A stretch of DNA of 64,000 bases, taken from the NCBI GenBank assembly GCA_023213315.1, contig JAKCPI010010649.1, forward strand, positions 21,105 to 85,104, written 5' to 3'. This stretch comes from Euborellia annulipes. Its lineage: Eukaryota; Arthropoda; Insecta; Dermaptera; Anisolabididae. A model generated the notes under the pieces. That model saw only the letters and a list, made by a program, of their open reading frames with translations. It ran no database searches and was not told the DNA's origin. Each line of letters opens with the position of its first letter. Position 1 is the first letter of the stretch. The translations under genes were made by a program, and so were the position numbers. Positions 34,691 through 45,352 of this stretch are shown here, piece after piece.

Positions 34691-34776
34691 GGTATTATTA
34701 TTTGCTAAAATAAACAAAGATTTAGGCAAAAAAAAAAAATGTTTTTATTTCTAATAACAATAATCGTGAAAGTCTA

Positions 34777-35008
34777 ATGCCCAATTGCACCGTTTGACAT
34801 TTATGCTTCTCTTTACTAAGTGTACTTAAATTAAAGAAAATCTTAAATATCTTGTTCGTTTGTACCGCAATATTACGTTAAGCCCCCGAAATCAAGGACT
34901 TAGATTTAAGTTAGACATTTAAGCTTGACTTTGCAAGCGGTACAACGAAATTTGGAAAGTTATGTATTATTTTTAAACAATGCTTAACTCGTGCGGTGCA
35001 ATTGGGCA
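34777..35008. mobile_element. PIF/Harbinger-like MITE
   Basis: Terminal inverted repeats TGCCCAATTGCACCG and CGGTGCAATTGGGCA are perfect over 15 bp. They are flanked by TAA at 34774-34776 and 35009-35011. A 3-bp TWA duplication is typical of PIF/Harbinger. Inner inverted blocks 'tttgtaccgc' and 'gcggtacaa' extend the fold. The element is 232 bp with no coding capacity. Confidence 0.78.
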
Positions 35009-35764
35009 TAAATCAATTAATCAAAACTTAATATGACTTGATAGTAATTTTCTGTCCTAATATAAAAAAACAATATCAGGAAATTTTGAAAATTGAAAAC
35101 TTTTAATTTAATATACTGTCAGACTACAAAAATGTAATATTTAAATGATGTGATAAAGCGAGTAAAATGGAAAGTAATAATCAGTTAGGGAGAGAAAGAG
35201 TCTGCCACGAAAAAGGCATGATTCCCATTTATCCATCCCCACTCCTATTTGTAACCCATGTTCAAAGGACTGTCACAATCGGTTTGAACTTTCGAGGCAC
35301 ATGAGGAAGTGTGTGAGCATAACATCTGCACTGTGACAATAAATCGCCCTTCGGGAGTGCTTGAACAATGTTATAAATTAACCTCTAGGCCAATAATGGG
35401 ATTCTTGAATATGCTTTAAATTCACACTTTTTTTTTTTATATATATATAAAGAAAAGATATAAAAATTTATCAAGAAAATAGCATATTCTTATTCTTTTC
35501 CTAATCCCTGAAAAAGTATTAAATTGAATAGAACCTAAAATATTTAAATAATTTTTTTCCATTTTTATTCATGATTTATCTTTTTAGAAAATATTATCTA
35601 GTTCAATTCATTCAAATTTTTTATAGAAATAGTAATAAAGAAAAAAATTTTAACATTATTTTTATTGAAATTTGTTTAATCGATTTTTCAATTTACTTTC
35701 ACTGATTTATATATGTAATAGTTTTAAGGTATTTTTCGGCAACGGAGGACATTTAGACCCCGTC
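35009..35764. other. no recognised gene
   Basis: A moderate-GC segment at about 35160-35400 has no long frame or known motif. The rest is AT-rich. Confidence 0.5.
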
Positions 35765-35885
35765 TTTATTTATTTCAATTGGATTGGTACCTAATCCAAT
35801 TGAAATAAATTGTCGTATGAGACGGGATGCGAACCCGCTATCCTTGGTATAGAAGGCTAGCGCGCTAACCAAGGCCCGAGGGCAT
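35765..35885 (-). repeat. tRNA-derived SINE (family K relative)
   Basis: The minus-strand head has GGTTAGCGCGCTAGCC and GCGGGTTCGCATCCC. The tail to the left is a self-complementary 'caattggattgg...ccaatccaattg'. Confidence 0.65.
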
Positions 35886-35937
35886 GATAGTAAATTAAAG
35901 AAAAAAAATTTAATTGACAATTTTTATAATTTTTTCA

Positions 35938-36000
35938 TTTGAATATAAAATTTCAACCTCCTAGCTTTTTTCGTTCTTTAGATATTTTGTTCCCAGACAG
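35938..36000 (-). repeat. family B fragment
   Basis: 'aatataaaatttcaacctcc', 'tagc', 'cgttctttagatattttgtt' match the central body. It abuts the MITE at 36015. Confidence 0.6.
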
Positions 36001-36014
36001 GACAAACTATATAT

Positions 36015-36247
36015 GAACCCTGTTACGTATTAGTGTGTCAAGCGCCAGCTAACGAGTTTTGAGAAAATTAACATTAAAGTTTTTTGTTTTCATTGGATTA
36101 TATATAATTTTTTTTGTCAATTGTTCAAGTAACAGGACATATTTCATTAAAAAAAATACTATTAATTATAGCATTTGAAACAATATTCCGTGCTTAACTC
36201 AATTTTTACTTTTTTGGCGCTTGACACACTAATGCATAACAGGGTCC
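36015..36247. mobile_element. MITE with 32-bp terminal inverted repeats
   Basis: The left end GAACCCTGTTACGTATTAGT-GTGTCAAGCGCCA is inverted at the right as TGGCGCTTGACACACTAATG-CATAACAGGGTCC. There are only a few mismatches over about 33 bp. The flanks are AT-rich ('tatat' / 'atata'), so the target duplication is ambiguous and the superfamily is unassigned. Confidence 0.8.
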
Positions 36248-37182
36248 ATATAGGCTATATTACCGGTATATAAATAAAAAAAAGTTTTTAAAAATTTTGT
36301 AATTCGATCTCCAAACCCTTTTAAACAAAAAAGTTATGTGCCACACTATATATTTAGTATGTTTTTCTGTTTTAATCAATATTTAGTACAACAATTTCGC
36401 TCGCTCTTTGTGCTCCCTATAAAGGACCAATGACCAATTTGTCTGCTAATTATATAAATGCTTATAATTAAAAATACTAAATTTTCAGACCTCCATTTTA
36501 TTACAAATAAAAATATGATATAATATTTCCTTCTTTATAAAGTGTACACGTTGTGCACCTATCATGAGTGTTGATTTTATCTTTGATCTTTCTATTAACT
36601 ATTCTAAAAACGCTCACCCTAATCTGGATCAAAATCTAATTTTTCGATAGGGCGTTCAAATTCTAAATAGTGCTTCTCTCGATCTGCTGACTTTTATCTC
36701 TCGCGAAGGTCTCTTGTTCAATTATTCTTCTATTTGTATTATTTTCTTGTTTATATTTTCTTCTTGAAATAAATATACTGTGTTCTATAAAGGACATTTG
36801 AAAAATGAACTAAAAACAAAGCGGAATGTACCGTTTGATGAATTCTAATTGGCAAACCAGAGAATTTGATCCGATCATTTTTCAAAATTTTTTGCAAGTT
36901 GACCAACACTTGTGATTATATCATTGTTTTTAAATAAATACTAAATATTTTTTAATGGAAACTTTCATGGTTCAAATCTAGAAAATTTCCAATAAATATT
37001 TTCATTTTCTTTTATAAAAACAATGAAATAATCAGAAGTAGAAAACGCATGGTTGGGTCTTAATATTGACCTTCACTGTACTTATAAATAAACTAAACGT
37101 TTTGAACAAAGAAATAAAATTCCCTGATTTCCCAAATTAAATTCATTTATCACGAATGTATATATTAAAGCTTTTGTGGTTT
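36248..37182. other. AT-rich stretch, no gene seen
   Basis: No gene or clear repeat recognised. Confidence 0.55.
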
Positions 37183-37530
37183 GTATTATTAATATTATTA
37201 TGGAATTATTTTAATTATTTAATTATACATTTTGTTATTAACTATTTATTAAAAATATAAATACTGTACAACGTTTCAGCTGCTTATTCTGCAATCGTTT
37301 TCAAGTACTGTGCACTTGCTCCCGCTCAAGCGAACTAACCTCCAAGAGACCCTTACGAGCATCTTATATACAACGACGTCAGCGCCATCTACAGTCATTC
37401 CTATGAAGTTAGACACAATCATCAAAGCAAGTATTTACATAAAAAGTATGAGGAAACGTTGTAGGTATTTATATTTTAAAAAATAGTTAATACAAAATGC
37501 GGCCTATAATTAAAAACTCCCATATTAATA
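37183..37530. repeat. palindromic Penelope-like terminal repeat (family G)
   Basis: The left arm, on the minus strand, has 'gaaaacgattgcagaataag', 'gctgaaacgttgtacagta' and 'aatagttaataacaaaatg'. The right arm, on the plus strand, has 'gaggaaacgttgtaggtatt' and 'aatagttaatacaaaatg'. Between them lies 'ccttacgagcatcttatata' and 'gacgtcagcgcc', shared with the copies at 1-175 and 23175-23350. Confidence 0.55.
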
Positions 37531-38440
37531 ACATTTTTCCAAAAATACAAATCGGTATAAATCGCCCGTGGCTTAGGGACCCTGAGAGATTCAACCTTAA
37601 ATTTCAAATTAAAAAAAAAAAAATTAAAATTTTTTTCTTGAACTTTGAAGACGCGTTTATCAAAAAGACAACAATATTTCAAAAAATGTTTTAATTAAAT
37701 TTTTCTAGGCCTCAAAATCTAAATTAATTCGTGAAATTTTTTTTTTATTCTCTAGAGCAAATCTAGAATTTATATCTATTTTTTTTTTTTTTGGGTGGGG
37801 AGGCGTATTAATAAACAATCCCTGGGCCGGCCCGACAGTCTCTCGACGGTACTGCAAATAAGTTGGCCAAAAATAGTGTCAGTTCTTTGTGAGACTTTGT
37901 AATTTCACTTGTTGCATATTTTATATTACTTTGATTGTTAATTATTGTTATAATTAATTTTTTTTATCAAGTTTCTTTAAAAAAAAGATAAATATTTATT
38001 ATAAACCCATATTTAATAATAACTCACTTTTTTTTCTTTTTTTTTTTGATGTGAAATCAAAAGAAGTTACTGTTCTAATTTCCTTTACTAATGATAATAT
38101 ATTTAAGCACAAGAGCTAAAAAACATGGTAGCCTACAGTATAATTTAAAAGAATTTATTTCGGCTTTATTGCTTTTTATAAGATTTTAAAATAAGTTTTC
38201 ATATCTCTTTGTTTGCATTTCTCCCTCCTAAAGCCCCGGAAAAAAAAACATAAATGTCTAAAAGGAATTTTCAGAAAAATTTATCTAAATATTATATTAA
38301 ACTTATTTAAAAATAATATGGATGTTCCTTTTAAAAATGGTCGAAATTTTTTTATATCAAAATAATTTTAATTTTTTACTCTCTTTAGATCAAACGAATT
38401 GACAACTTTTTTATAAAAAAATTTTTTATTAGACTTACAA
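37531..38440. other. AT-rich stretch, no gene seen
   Basis: Homopolymer T runs near 37740-37790 and 38030. The frames at 37476-37694 on both strands cross a poly-A/poly-T and are rejected. Confidence 0.55.
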
Positions 38441-39090
38441 AAATCTGGTGTGATGCCGCACTGCACACAACTTTCTCTTCCTTTTGGTAACTTTTACTCA
38501 AATACTTTTTAAAGAGCATCTAAAAAAATAGTTTATATTAATTTTAATCTAAAAAGAAAAAGATTTATGATAGGGCTAGCAAGTTTGCGAGATATGTTTT
38601 TGCTTAAGATTGGGCAAAATTGCACCCCCTGGAGTCGAACCAGGACCTCCACGCTTTCGCGGCGGGTGGACTACCCTTATCCTAGGGCGCTGGCCCAAAT
38701 AAGGTTCTATCTAGTTAAGAAAAAGATTTATATTTTGTTTCCATGGCGACCATTTCTCCTATCTTTTCTATGAAGAACAAGTGTAAAGTATACTTCAAAA
38801 GATTTCAACGGCAAATTGAGAATATACATTTGCAAGAGCATGTAAAAAGTAATTTATTTGTGAATTTTAAACAAAATCTTTGGAGCGAATTTTGAGAAAA
38901 TCGAAAAAACTGAAAAAGTATATCAGTAAAGAACTAGTACTTTTTGGCCAATTTTGTTTTAAAGCTTATTTTCACGACTTAGGGAGGTGCCTAACTTAAA
39001 TATCAAATTTCAACCTAGTAGCTCTTTTAGTTCCTGAGATATTTTGTTCACAGACAGACTAACGAATTTTTGACATGATCGCAATACTTT
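38441..39090 (-). repeat. family B copy interrupted by a SINE
   Basis: Starts 'aatctggtgtgatgccgcac', with 'gcacacaactttctcttcc'. After 'tttttaaagagcatctaaaa' the copy is interrupted at about 38560-38710 by a tRNA-SINE. It resumes 'tgtttccatggcgaccattt' and ends near 'tttttgacatgatcgcaat'. Confidence 0.75.
38560..38710 (-). repeat. tRNA-derived SINE (family J) inside family B
   Basis: On the minus strand 'gggccagcgccctaggataa' (box A region), 'cgccgcgaaagcgtggagg' and 'cctggttcgactccaggggg' (box B) form a tRNA-like head. It is followed by 'tgcaattttgcccaatctta'. Both flanks carry 'gatttat' ('aaaagatttatgatag' and 'aaaagatttatatttt'), a probable target duplication. Confidence 0.72.
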
Positions 39091-39499
39091 CGTTTAATTC
39101 AAATTACCTATTTATATATCGACGTCTATCTTTCACATTTATAAGATGCACAGTTCTAATTTTTTGAGAGGATTTGAATGATCCGGGCTAACCCGGCTGG
39201 AGAGTGAATGAGTATGATCTGTCATTCCTTGATCCCCCCCCCCCCCTAGGTAATCTGGGAAAACGAGAGACACCAGCGGGTGATGCGTGCGCAACTTGTG
39301 AGCTATGCTCTTACCTTGATGTATTTAATTTTCTATATAGGCCTATATATTTTTTAAACAATAATAATTCTCTATTCACAATTATAATTAATTAATTCAA
39401 TACAAAAATATAATAATAGCCCTATTATCATTCATTTAAAATTGAATGCAAGATTTCCTTCGGTTGTCTTAAGCAAACAATGATTTTTATTAGTTTATT
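39091..39499. other. no recognised gene; poly-C tract
   Basis: A run of about 15 C lies near 39233-39246, within a short GC-richer patch (39180-39310). The frame at 39204-39395 has no domain. Confidence 0.5.
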
Positions 39500-39910
39500 T
39501 AAATTATATTTGATTATGACGTCACGGGTGCTTGCAAGTCGTCAAAGGTAACGTGAACTTGCGCCAGTGCTTTGAAAGTCTAACATGTGCCTCGGCACAT
39601 GTGATTGGTGAACGCTTGAGCCAGCTGACCAATCACAGCGCCTCTCACAGACCGGGTGAATGCTTCTCAAGTCTCTCTCTCCCAGTTGCTGATCCGTCAG
39701 TTGCCATTTTGATGGCCAGTGTTATGCATCATCAAATCTGCGTTTGTTCATTCCAAAAAGGACGCTATCTTTGAATTCCACGCTCTCATTCACCGCTCAC
39801 CTGAGATCACCTAGCTTAACATCCTAGTCTACTATTAATAATAATCTCCGCTGGCTTTATCAACTCCATCCATGGCTGGCTGCATCCTCTCAACTCCTCG
39901 CTTCCAGGTA
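39500..39910 (+). promoter_or_regulatory. candidate promoter / first exon
   Basis: The segment is notably less AT-rich than its surroundings. It carries a CRE TGACGTCA (39517-39524) and a perfect palindrome ACATGTGCC-TC-GGCACATGT (39583-39602). It also has ATTGG (39604-39608), an E-box CAGCTG, CCAAT (39629-39633) and a YY1-like 'ttgccattttgatggcc'. An ATG at 39872 opens exactly 12 codons (MAGCILSTPRFQ) before CAG|GTAGCC at 39905, a weak donor. Motifs are seen directly; promoter and exon status are inference. The longer frame at 39532-39774 has no domain. Confidence 0.35.
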
Positions 39911-40819
39911 GCCTTCATTCACTCTGTTTCTTTGTTTTTTTTTCTTATTAAAAAACATGAATCTTTATTTAGCCTATTCTTTAATATTTTTAATTAATTT
40001 GTTTTCGAAATTCCTATAATTTATTTGTGTAATACTTATTCCAAGTAATAATAATATAACTATCCGTACTGCCCGCCTCCGATGGGCGTCGTACCCTGGA
40101 ACCCACTTCATTGCCTTTTCTTAATCCATTTGACTCGGACTTCTTTCATTCATGCGTTGTGAATATTCTCAGAGAGTTTTTTTTATACACATGCACATCT
40201 GACTAATTAACAAATAAATACTCTCAATTGAGTTTAAAAAAAATTTAATTAATAATTTTTTACGATATTTCCTTTATATATTTAAAATAATTTTATTATT
40301 AGAAATAAATTAGTTTTGATTTTTCTTCAAGAAAGATCCGGCTTAATTCAATGATTTCCAATGCTAATGATAAATTTTTATTTTGCAAGAAATTTTTGAT
40401 GCCATTTGGAAATTTCGAGATCCGTTTAGTTTTCCATGACCGCATTTGAGGAGGCTCAAAAGTTTTTTTTTTAATCAATATTTATGCATTGGAAAAACTT
40501 TAAGAGAATAATCTTTCCTTAGAAAAATTAAAGCCTAATTAATTGCAAATAATAAAATGATTAAATCTATCAAATAAAAATATAATTTTTTATTTATTTT
40601 TAACCTAAATGACCGTCATAAAAATCTATATTTAAAATTTAATATCCGTCTGATCGATTTGGATATTTGAAAATGCTAAGAAATTTATTTTCCGTATTTG
40701 ACCCCTCTACAAGTCTTATAAATATTTCGTTTAATTGATTAAGTACATGAATAGTTTTTTTAATACTTCCTTTAACTTATTGATTAATACCAGTTTTGCA
40801 TAACCTGTAACAAATTTAT
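39911..40819. other. AT-rich stretch, no gene seen
   Basis: No gene or clear repeat recognised. Confidence 0.55.
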
Positions 40820-41065
40820 ATGTTCAAAGAGGACCTTGAAAGGAAAGGCGAGGATCAGCATCACAGGCCCACATTCAAATGTCTAAGAGGCTATTATATT
40901 TACGAATTTAAGAAAAACACAGGCGACCCCGAGCCAGTTAGGTGTTGGTGGGGGTCTAGGGGGGAGAGGGGCTTAAGCTATCTGGTTAGGCGAGCAGTCT
41001 GTTTTCGGGATCCTCTTTCGACCGAATGGACTATTATTATTATAAATAATAAAAACAAAAAAATT
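40820..41065 (+). other. unassigned GC-richer segment, possibly retroposed
   Basis: A moderate-GC block contains 'caggcgaccccgagccagtt', 'ggggagaggggcttaagc' and 'ggttaggcgagcagtctg'. It ends in a (TAT)n-type simple repeat and an A-rich tail. That tail suggests a SINE or other retroposon. The 88-codon frame across it has no known domain. Confidence 0.3.
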
Positions 41066-41474
41066 ATCAAATGGAGATCAATATAAGGTTTCTCTTAGTG
41101 CTTGATTTGTTCGTGTGCAACGGCTGTTCATACTTAATCCTTCCCTTCGGCTGGCTAGTCTATAATAATATTCAAATCATTTAATATATTAAATAGAACC
41201 GATAGCAATCACGATAGATATTTCCACTTGGGACTTGCGTTCTTTACCGTCACATATTTTTATTTTGCTTTCTCTTACCCTATACCAGGTATATGAAATA
41301 TATAGAGAGAAACTATTTTTATATGCCGCCCAACTGTTTTTCAATTATATCTTCAAATTGATAACTTAATTATTTTATTCTTTTTATTTTATTTTATGCT
41401 ACGTTAATTTTCATCTACTAAAATGTAAAAATTATCAATGATGGCTCACAACTTGTTAAGTTTAATTTAATCAA

Positions 41475-42156
41475 TTAAGGTTATGGAGAAAAGATAACCA
41501 GTGGCAGCTTTTTATGTTAAAATAATTTATAAGCAATTATTTCGATATGCCTAACGCAAACCATCCTCAGTGCCACAACTGGAACATAAAAAGACACACA
41601 TGATACAACTAACTTCCGGCAATTTACAATATTATTTAATCAATTTACATACATTATACGATACCTCCATATTTGCTCAGAGGCCCACATCTTGTGTGTA
41701 CGTGGATGGCGACCACGAGCTACCCGAGCTGGGACTGGCAGTTCTTTTATTCCTTACATGTCAATCCCTTCCATCTATATTTTCAACAGACGTCAGACCT
41801 TGCGACGGGCCGGCCTGTTCTATTCCGGTCGCAAAAAAAAACCATTCCGCTGACCCCTTTACCGCCGACCCCGCACCGCGGGAATAATAACGGTAAAGCA
41901 AGAAGAACATATGATACTTCCATATATAGAATGTCGTCTCATGTATTTTATAATTTTGTAAAACGCTCCACAATAGTATAATGTATGTAAATTGATTAAA
42001 TAATATTGTAAATAGTCGGACAGTTCTGTGTGTCATTTTTATGTCCCAGTTGATGCACTGAGGATGGTTTGCGTTAGGCATACATAAATATTTGCTAATA
42101 TATTATTTTTAGGATAGCTGTCGCTGGTTATCTTTTCTCAATAATCTTAATTTAAT
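41475..42156. repeat. long palindrome (arms about 190 bp) with SINE A inserted
   Basis: Left arm blocks 'gagaaaagataaccagtggc', 'atgcctaacgcaaaccatcc', 'cagtgccacaactgg' and 'ttacaatattatttaatcaa' recur inverted at 41980-42156. One arm carries CACTGAGGATGG followed by 'gcgttaggcata', a diverged version of the CTGAWGA motif. Probably a Penelope-type inverted terminal repeat pair. SINE A (41675-41912) separates the arms. Confidence 0.7.
41675..41912 (+). mobile_element. SINE A, complete copy
   Basis: GCTCAGAGGCCCACATCTTG at the start. Then 'gtacgtggatggcgaccacg', 'gacgggccggcctgttctat' and 'ccgaccccgcaccgcgggaa', and a tail 'gcaagaagaaca'. A near-perfect 13-bp duplication flanks it: GATACCTCCATAT (41660-41672) and GATACTTCCATAT (41913-41925). 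The open frames of 102-106 codons here are non-coding by-products. Confidence 0.88.
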
Positions 42157-42806
42157 CGTCTCAGCATACTTAGTTTCTTCTTAATTTAATCAATTTAATT
42201 TCCGGATATAAATAGTCATTAAAAGTAGAATGAATAGTATTGAATAAATAAGTCAGACAGACGTTCAATTCCCTTCTTGTTTTGTAAAAATAAGAGAGAT
42301 AAGGCCTTCAAGGCTCCCCAGGGATAAGTGAAAAATGTCAGGTATCAGCAATCGACCTGCGGCTCTGAAAGTTAAAGCCAGAACTCCACAAGCAGCAGCC
42401 GAGAAACATTTCCTGTCCGAAAAACAATCTGGGTCTTTTTGAATCGATTCGATTAGAAATCCAACTGAACGCGTGAGATACATTACTAGGTATATTTTGT
42501 TTTATGTGGATAAAGATATCTATTGATTATAGGCCCCTTGTTTCGGGGAGTGTGCACAAAGAGCAACTGCGAGTTGGTCTTCTCCCTAACGTCAGCGTAG
42601 AATAGGGGAAACGACGATCATATTTGTTTATTTATAAAGAACGCGTTATTTACAAATATTTATTACATAACCAGCGTGTAAATATTCAAATAAATTAATT
42701 ATAGCTATTCAAATAGACATTTTTCATTATGAAGTATTAAAAAACTTGACTCTGGCATTAACTGGCTAGAGTTCGGTTAATAATTCCTCGTTATTTTTAT
42801 AATGTG
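42157..42806. other. no recognised gene
   Basis: A moderate-GC patch at 42265-42483 has a minus-strand frame of 72 codons without a known domain or splice context. The remainder is AT-rich. Confidence 0.5.
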
Positions 42807-42814
42807 TTGTAACA

Positions 42815-43983
42815 CAGGGGTACCGAGGGGGGAGGGGGGGTCCGCCCCAGGCCCCGAGGGCAAGGCCCCCATATATTTATAAAAAAAAATTTAATGAAAA
42901 TTTCTTTGAAAGGCCCCGGGCCCTCAGGGCTCAAGTAAAAATGGGAAAATTTAGATAAAAAACAAAATTTAATGAAATTTCTTTTGAGAGGCCCCGGGCC
43001 CTCAGGGCTCAAGTAAAACAAAATATAATGAAAATTTCTCTTTGAGAGGCCCCGGGGCCCCAGGGCTCAAGAAAAACAAAATTTAATGAAAATTTTTTGA
43101 GAGGCCCCGGGGCCCTCAGGGCTCAAGTAAAAATGGGAAAATTTAGATAAAAAAACAAAATTTAATGAATTTCTTTGAGAGGCTCCGGGGCCCTCAGGGC
43201 TCAAGTAAAATGGGAAAATTTAGATAAAAAAAAAAATTTAATGAAAATTTTCTTGAGAGGCCCCGGGCCCTCAGGCTCAAGAAAAACAAAATTTAATGAA
43301 AATTTCTTTGAGAGGCCGGGGCCTCAGGGCTCAATAAAACAAAATTTAATGAAAATTTCTCTTTGAGAGGCCCCGGGGCCCTCAGGGCTCAAGTAAAAAT
43401 GGGAAAATTTAGATAAAAAAAAAAATTTAATGAAATTTTTTGAGAGGCCGGGGCCCTAGGCTCAAGTAAAAATGGGAAAATTTAGATAAAAAAAAAAATT
43501 TAATGAAAATTTCTCTTTGAGAGGCCCCGGGGCCCTAGGGCTCAAAAACAAAATTTAATGAAAATTTCTTGAGAGGCCCGGGGCCTCAGGGCTCAAGTAA
43601 AAACAAAATTTCATAAAATTTTTTGAGAGGCCGGCCCAGGGTAATAAAAAAAATTTAATAAAATTTTTTTGAGAGGCGGGCCCTCAGGGCTCAAGTAAAA
43701 ACAAAATTTAATGAAAATTTCTTTGAGAGGCCCGGGGCCCTTAGGGCTCAAGTAAAAACAAAATTTAATGAAAATTTCCCTTTTGAGAGGCCCGGGGCCC
43801 TCAGGGCTCAAGTAAAACAAAATTTAATAAAATTTTTTTGAGAGGCGGGGCCCTTGGGGTTCAGGGATATAGGTATTTTAAAAATATTTTTGTGTATGGA
43901 GGAGAAGGATATTTAAAGATAACCCCCCCAAAAAAAAAAAAATAATATAAGGCCCTCATTAGCAGGCCCCAACGACGCCACTG
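42815..43983. mobile_element. hAT-type element expanded by a GC-rich minisatellite
   Basis: The left end CAGGGGTACCGAGGGGGG and the reverse-complemented right end CAGTGGCGTCGTTGGGGC form imperfect terminal inverted repeats. They are flanked by a perfect 8-bp duplication TTGTAACA (42807-42814 and 43984-43991), as in hAT elements. The interior (about 42890-43860) is an array of units of roughly 45-75 bp. Each joins 'tttgagaggccccggggccc', 'tcagggctcaagtaaaa', optional 'tgggaaaatttagataaa' and 'aaatttaatgaaaatttc'. Short frames on both strands are repeat artefacts. No transposase is present. Confidence 0.85.
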
Positions 43984-43991
43984 TTGTAACA

Positions 43992-44344
43992 CTTCTTTTC
44001 GAGCAGTTTATTTTTGTATAGATAATAAAAGCTTATTATATCATTTAGTTGTTTTCTCATAAAATTGGTTTTTATTGAAAAATCATTTGCTTTCCGGCTG
44101 TGTTTAAAATTCATTGCTCGGTAACTATGCTTATCCTACCTTGGGTTGATCCCAATAAATATTTATTTATTGAACATTTAAGGGGTCCCCACAAGGGTGT
44201 TGCTAGTGTTGCTAGAGCAACAGGCCCGCATAGGGCCAAGGGCAGATACAAGGGGGGAGGTAATTTCCCCCTTTACAGAAAGAAAAAGGTGATATAATAT
44301 AAATATATATAGACCCGGTCTATATATTAATAAAAATTATTAAA
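43992..44344. other. no recognised gene
   Basis: The 65-codon frame at 44100 has no domain. A small GC-richer patch lies at 44180-44280. Confidence 0.5.
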
Positions 44345-44420
44345 TTGATACTGGCGACCGTTGGCACTAGTTGAAACATATTTAAATAGGTAATATAAGT
44401 TATATTATTTATATATTGAT
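44345..44420 (+). repeat. family F fragment
   Basis: 'accgttggcactagttgaaa', 'catatttaaataggtaatat'. Relatives are at 17600-17640 and 46450-46500. Nature unknown. Confidence 0.4.
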
Positions 44421-45029
44421 ATTAAATACTTGTTGGAAAAAATTGTAGATAGATAATTTCAAGCCTGAGTTACAGTAGGATCCCAAAATTTGGTGTTGGC
44501 ATTTTGTCTAGAAGTAAAGATGAGTTATGTATTGAATTAATCAAATACATTTTTCAGAAATTCAGAAAATTTAAAGATTTGTTAAAATATTAGCTTACTT
44601 TTTGTAAAATTTTATACATCTAGAATTCAAACTACGATTTTTTTCTTAGTGACTTGTTTGTTATACTCAATCTACAAATAAAATTTATTTAAACATATTT
44701 TTAATGACCTCAAATGCCTTGGAGATTTATTAAATTTTAATAATATAATAATTTAGAAAAGTGAAGAGTTACATAGTTTGTGAAAGTGAATTGGCTCCCG
44801 GGATTCGAGGATCGAGTGAAATTGAAGTTAATTTAATTGAACTCCAAGCTATTGATATTAAAAAATCTGAAAAGCAACCAAACAAGGATGAACCTTCTTT
44901 TTTAAATCAAAACTTTGAATTTAATTATACCTCGCCTTAAAAAGTAATTTTAATTTCCACAAAATGTTTATAAAATTTTATCTGTTGATTCATAAACAAA
45001 AATTTATTCAAGACATCGAATTTGAGAGA
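44421..45029. other. AT-rich stretch, no gene seen
   Basis: No gene or clear repeat recognised. Confidence 0.55.
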
Positions 45030-45185
45030 TGAGAATGTGTTTATGATTGGGCAAGATTGCGCCCCCTCCCCTGGATTCGAACCAATTATCGGGCTTGCGA
45101 CCTAGGATAAAGATAATCCGACCTCCTCGAAAGCGTGGAGGTCCTGGTTCGAGTCCAGGAGGGAGGGGCAATCATAAACACAAAC
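45030..45185. repeat. head-to-head tRNA-SINE pair (family J)
   Basis: The outer ends 'gtgtttatgattggg' and 'gcaatcataaacac' are inverted relatives. Inside, a minus-strand box B ('ggattcgaacc') faces a plus-strand head 'gcgacctaggataa' with 'gcgtggaggtcctggttcga'. The order suggests two SINE ends fused in opposite orientation. It is not a functional tRNA gene. Confidence 0.65.
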
Positions 45186-45352
45186 TCATCTAACAAATTT
45201 ACCACCTTAAACTATATATTGATTGGCTAATTCACAGTCTATAAAAATCTCTAATTTTTAAAACAAAGCTCTATCTAGTAGAAAATTTATTCTGTTAAAA
45301 TTTAATTTTTATTAACTTGAGTTTAATGACTGTAGGTATTCAATTATATGAA

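Noticed and set aside
39532..39774. 80-codon frame in the promoter-like island
   Set aside because: No domain. Its apparent openness is explained by the locally higher GC, and the segment reads better as regulatory DNA.
41570..42081. Frames of 102-106 codons on both strands
   Set aside because: They are created by the GC-rich, stop-poor SINE A sequence, and the same frames appear at other SINE copies.
42797..43820. Proline/glycine-rich frames in the GC-rich array
   Set aside because: They exist on both strands, shift frame between units and follow the minisatellite. There is no coding constraint.
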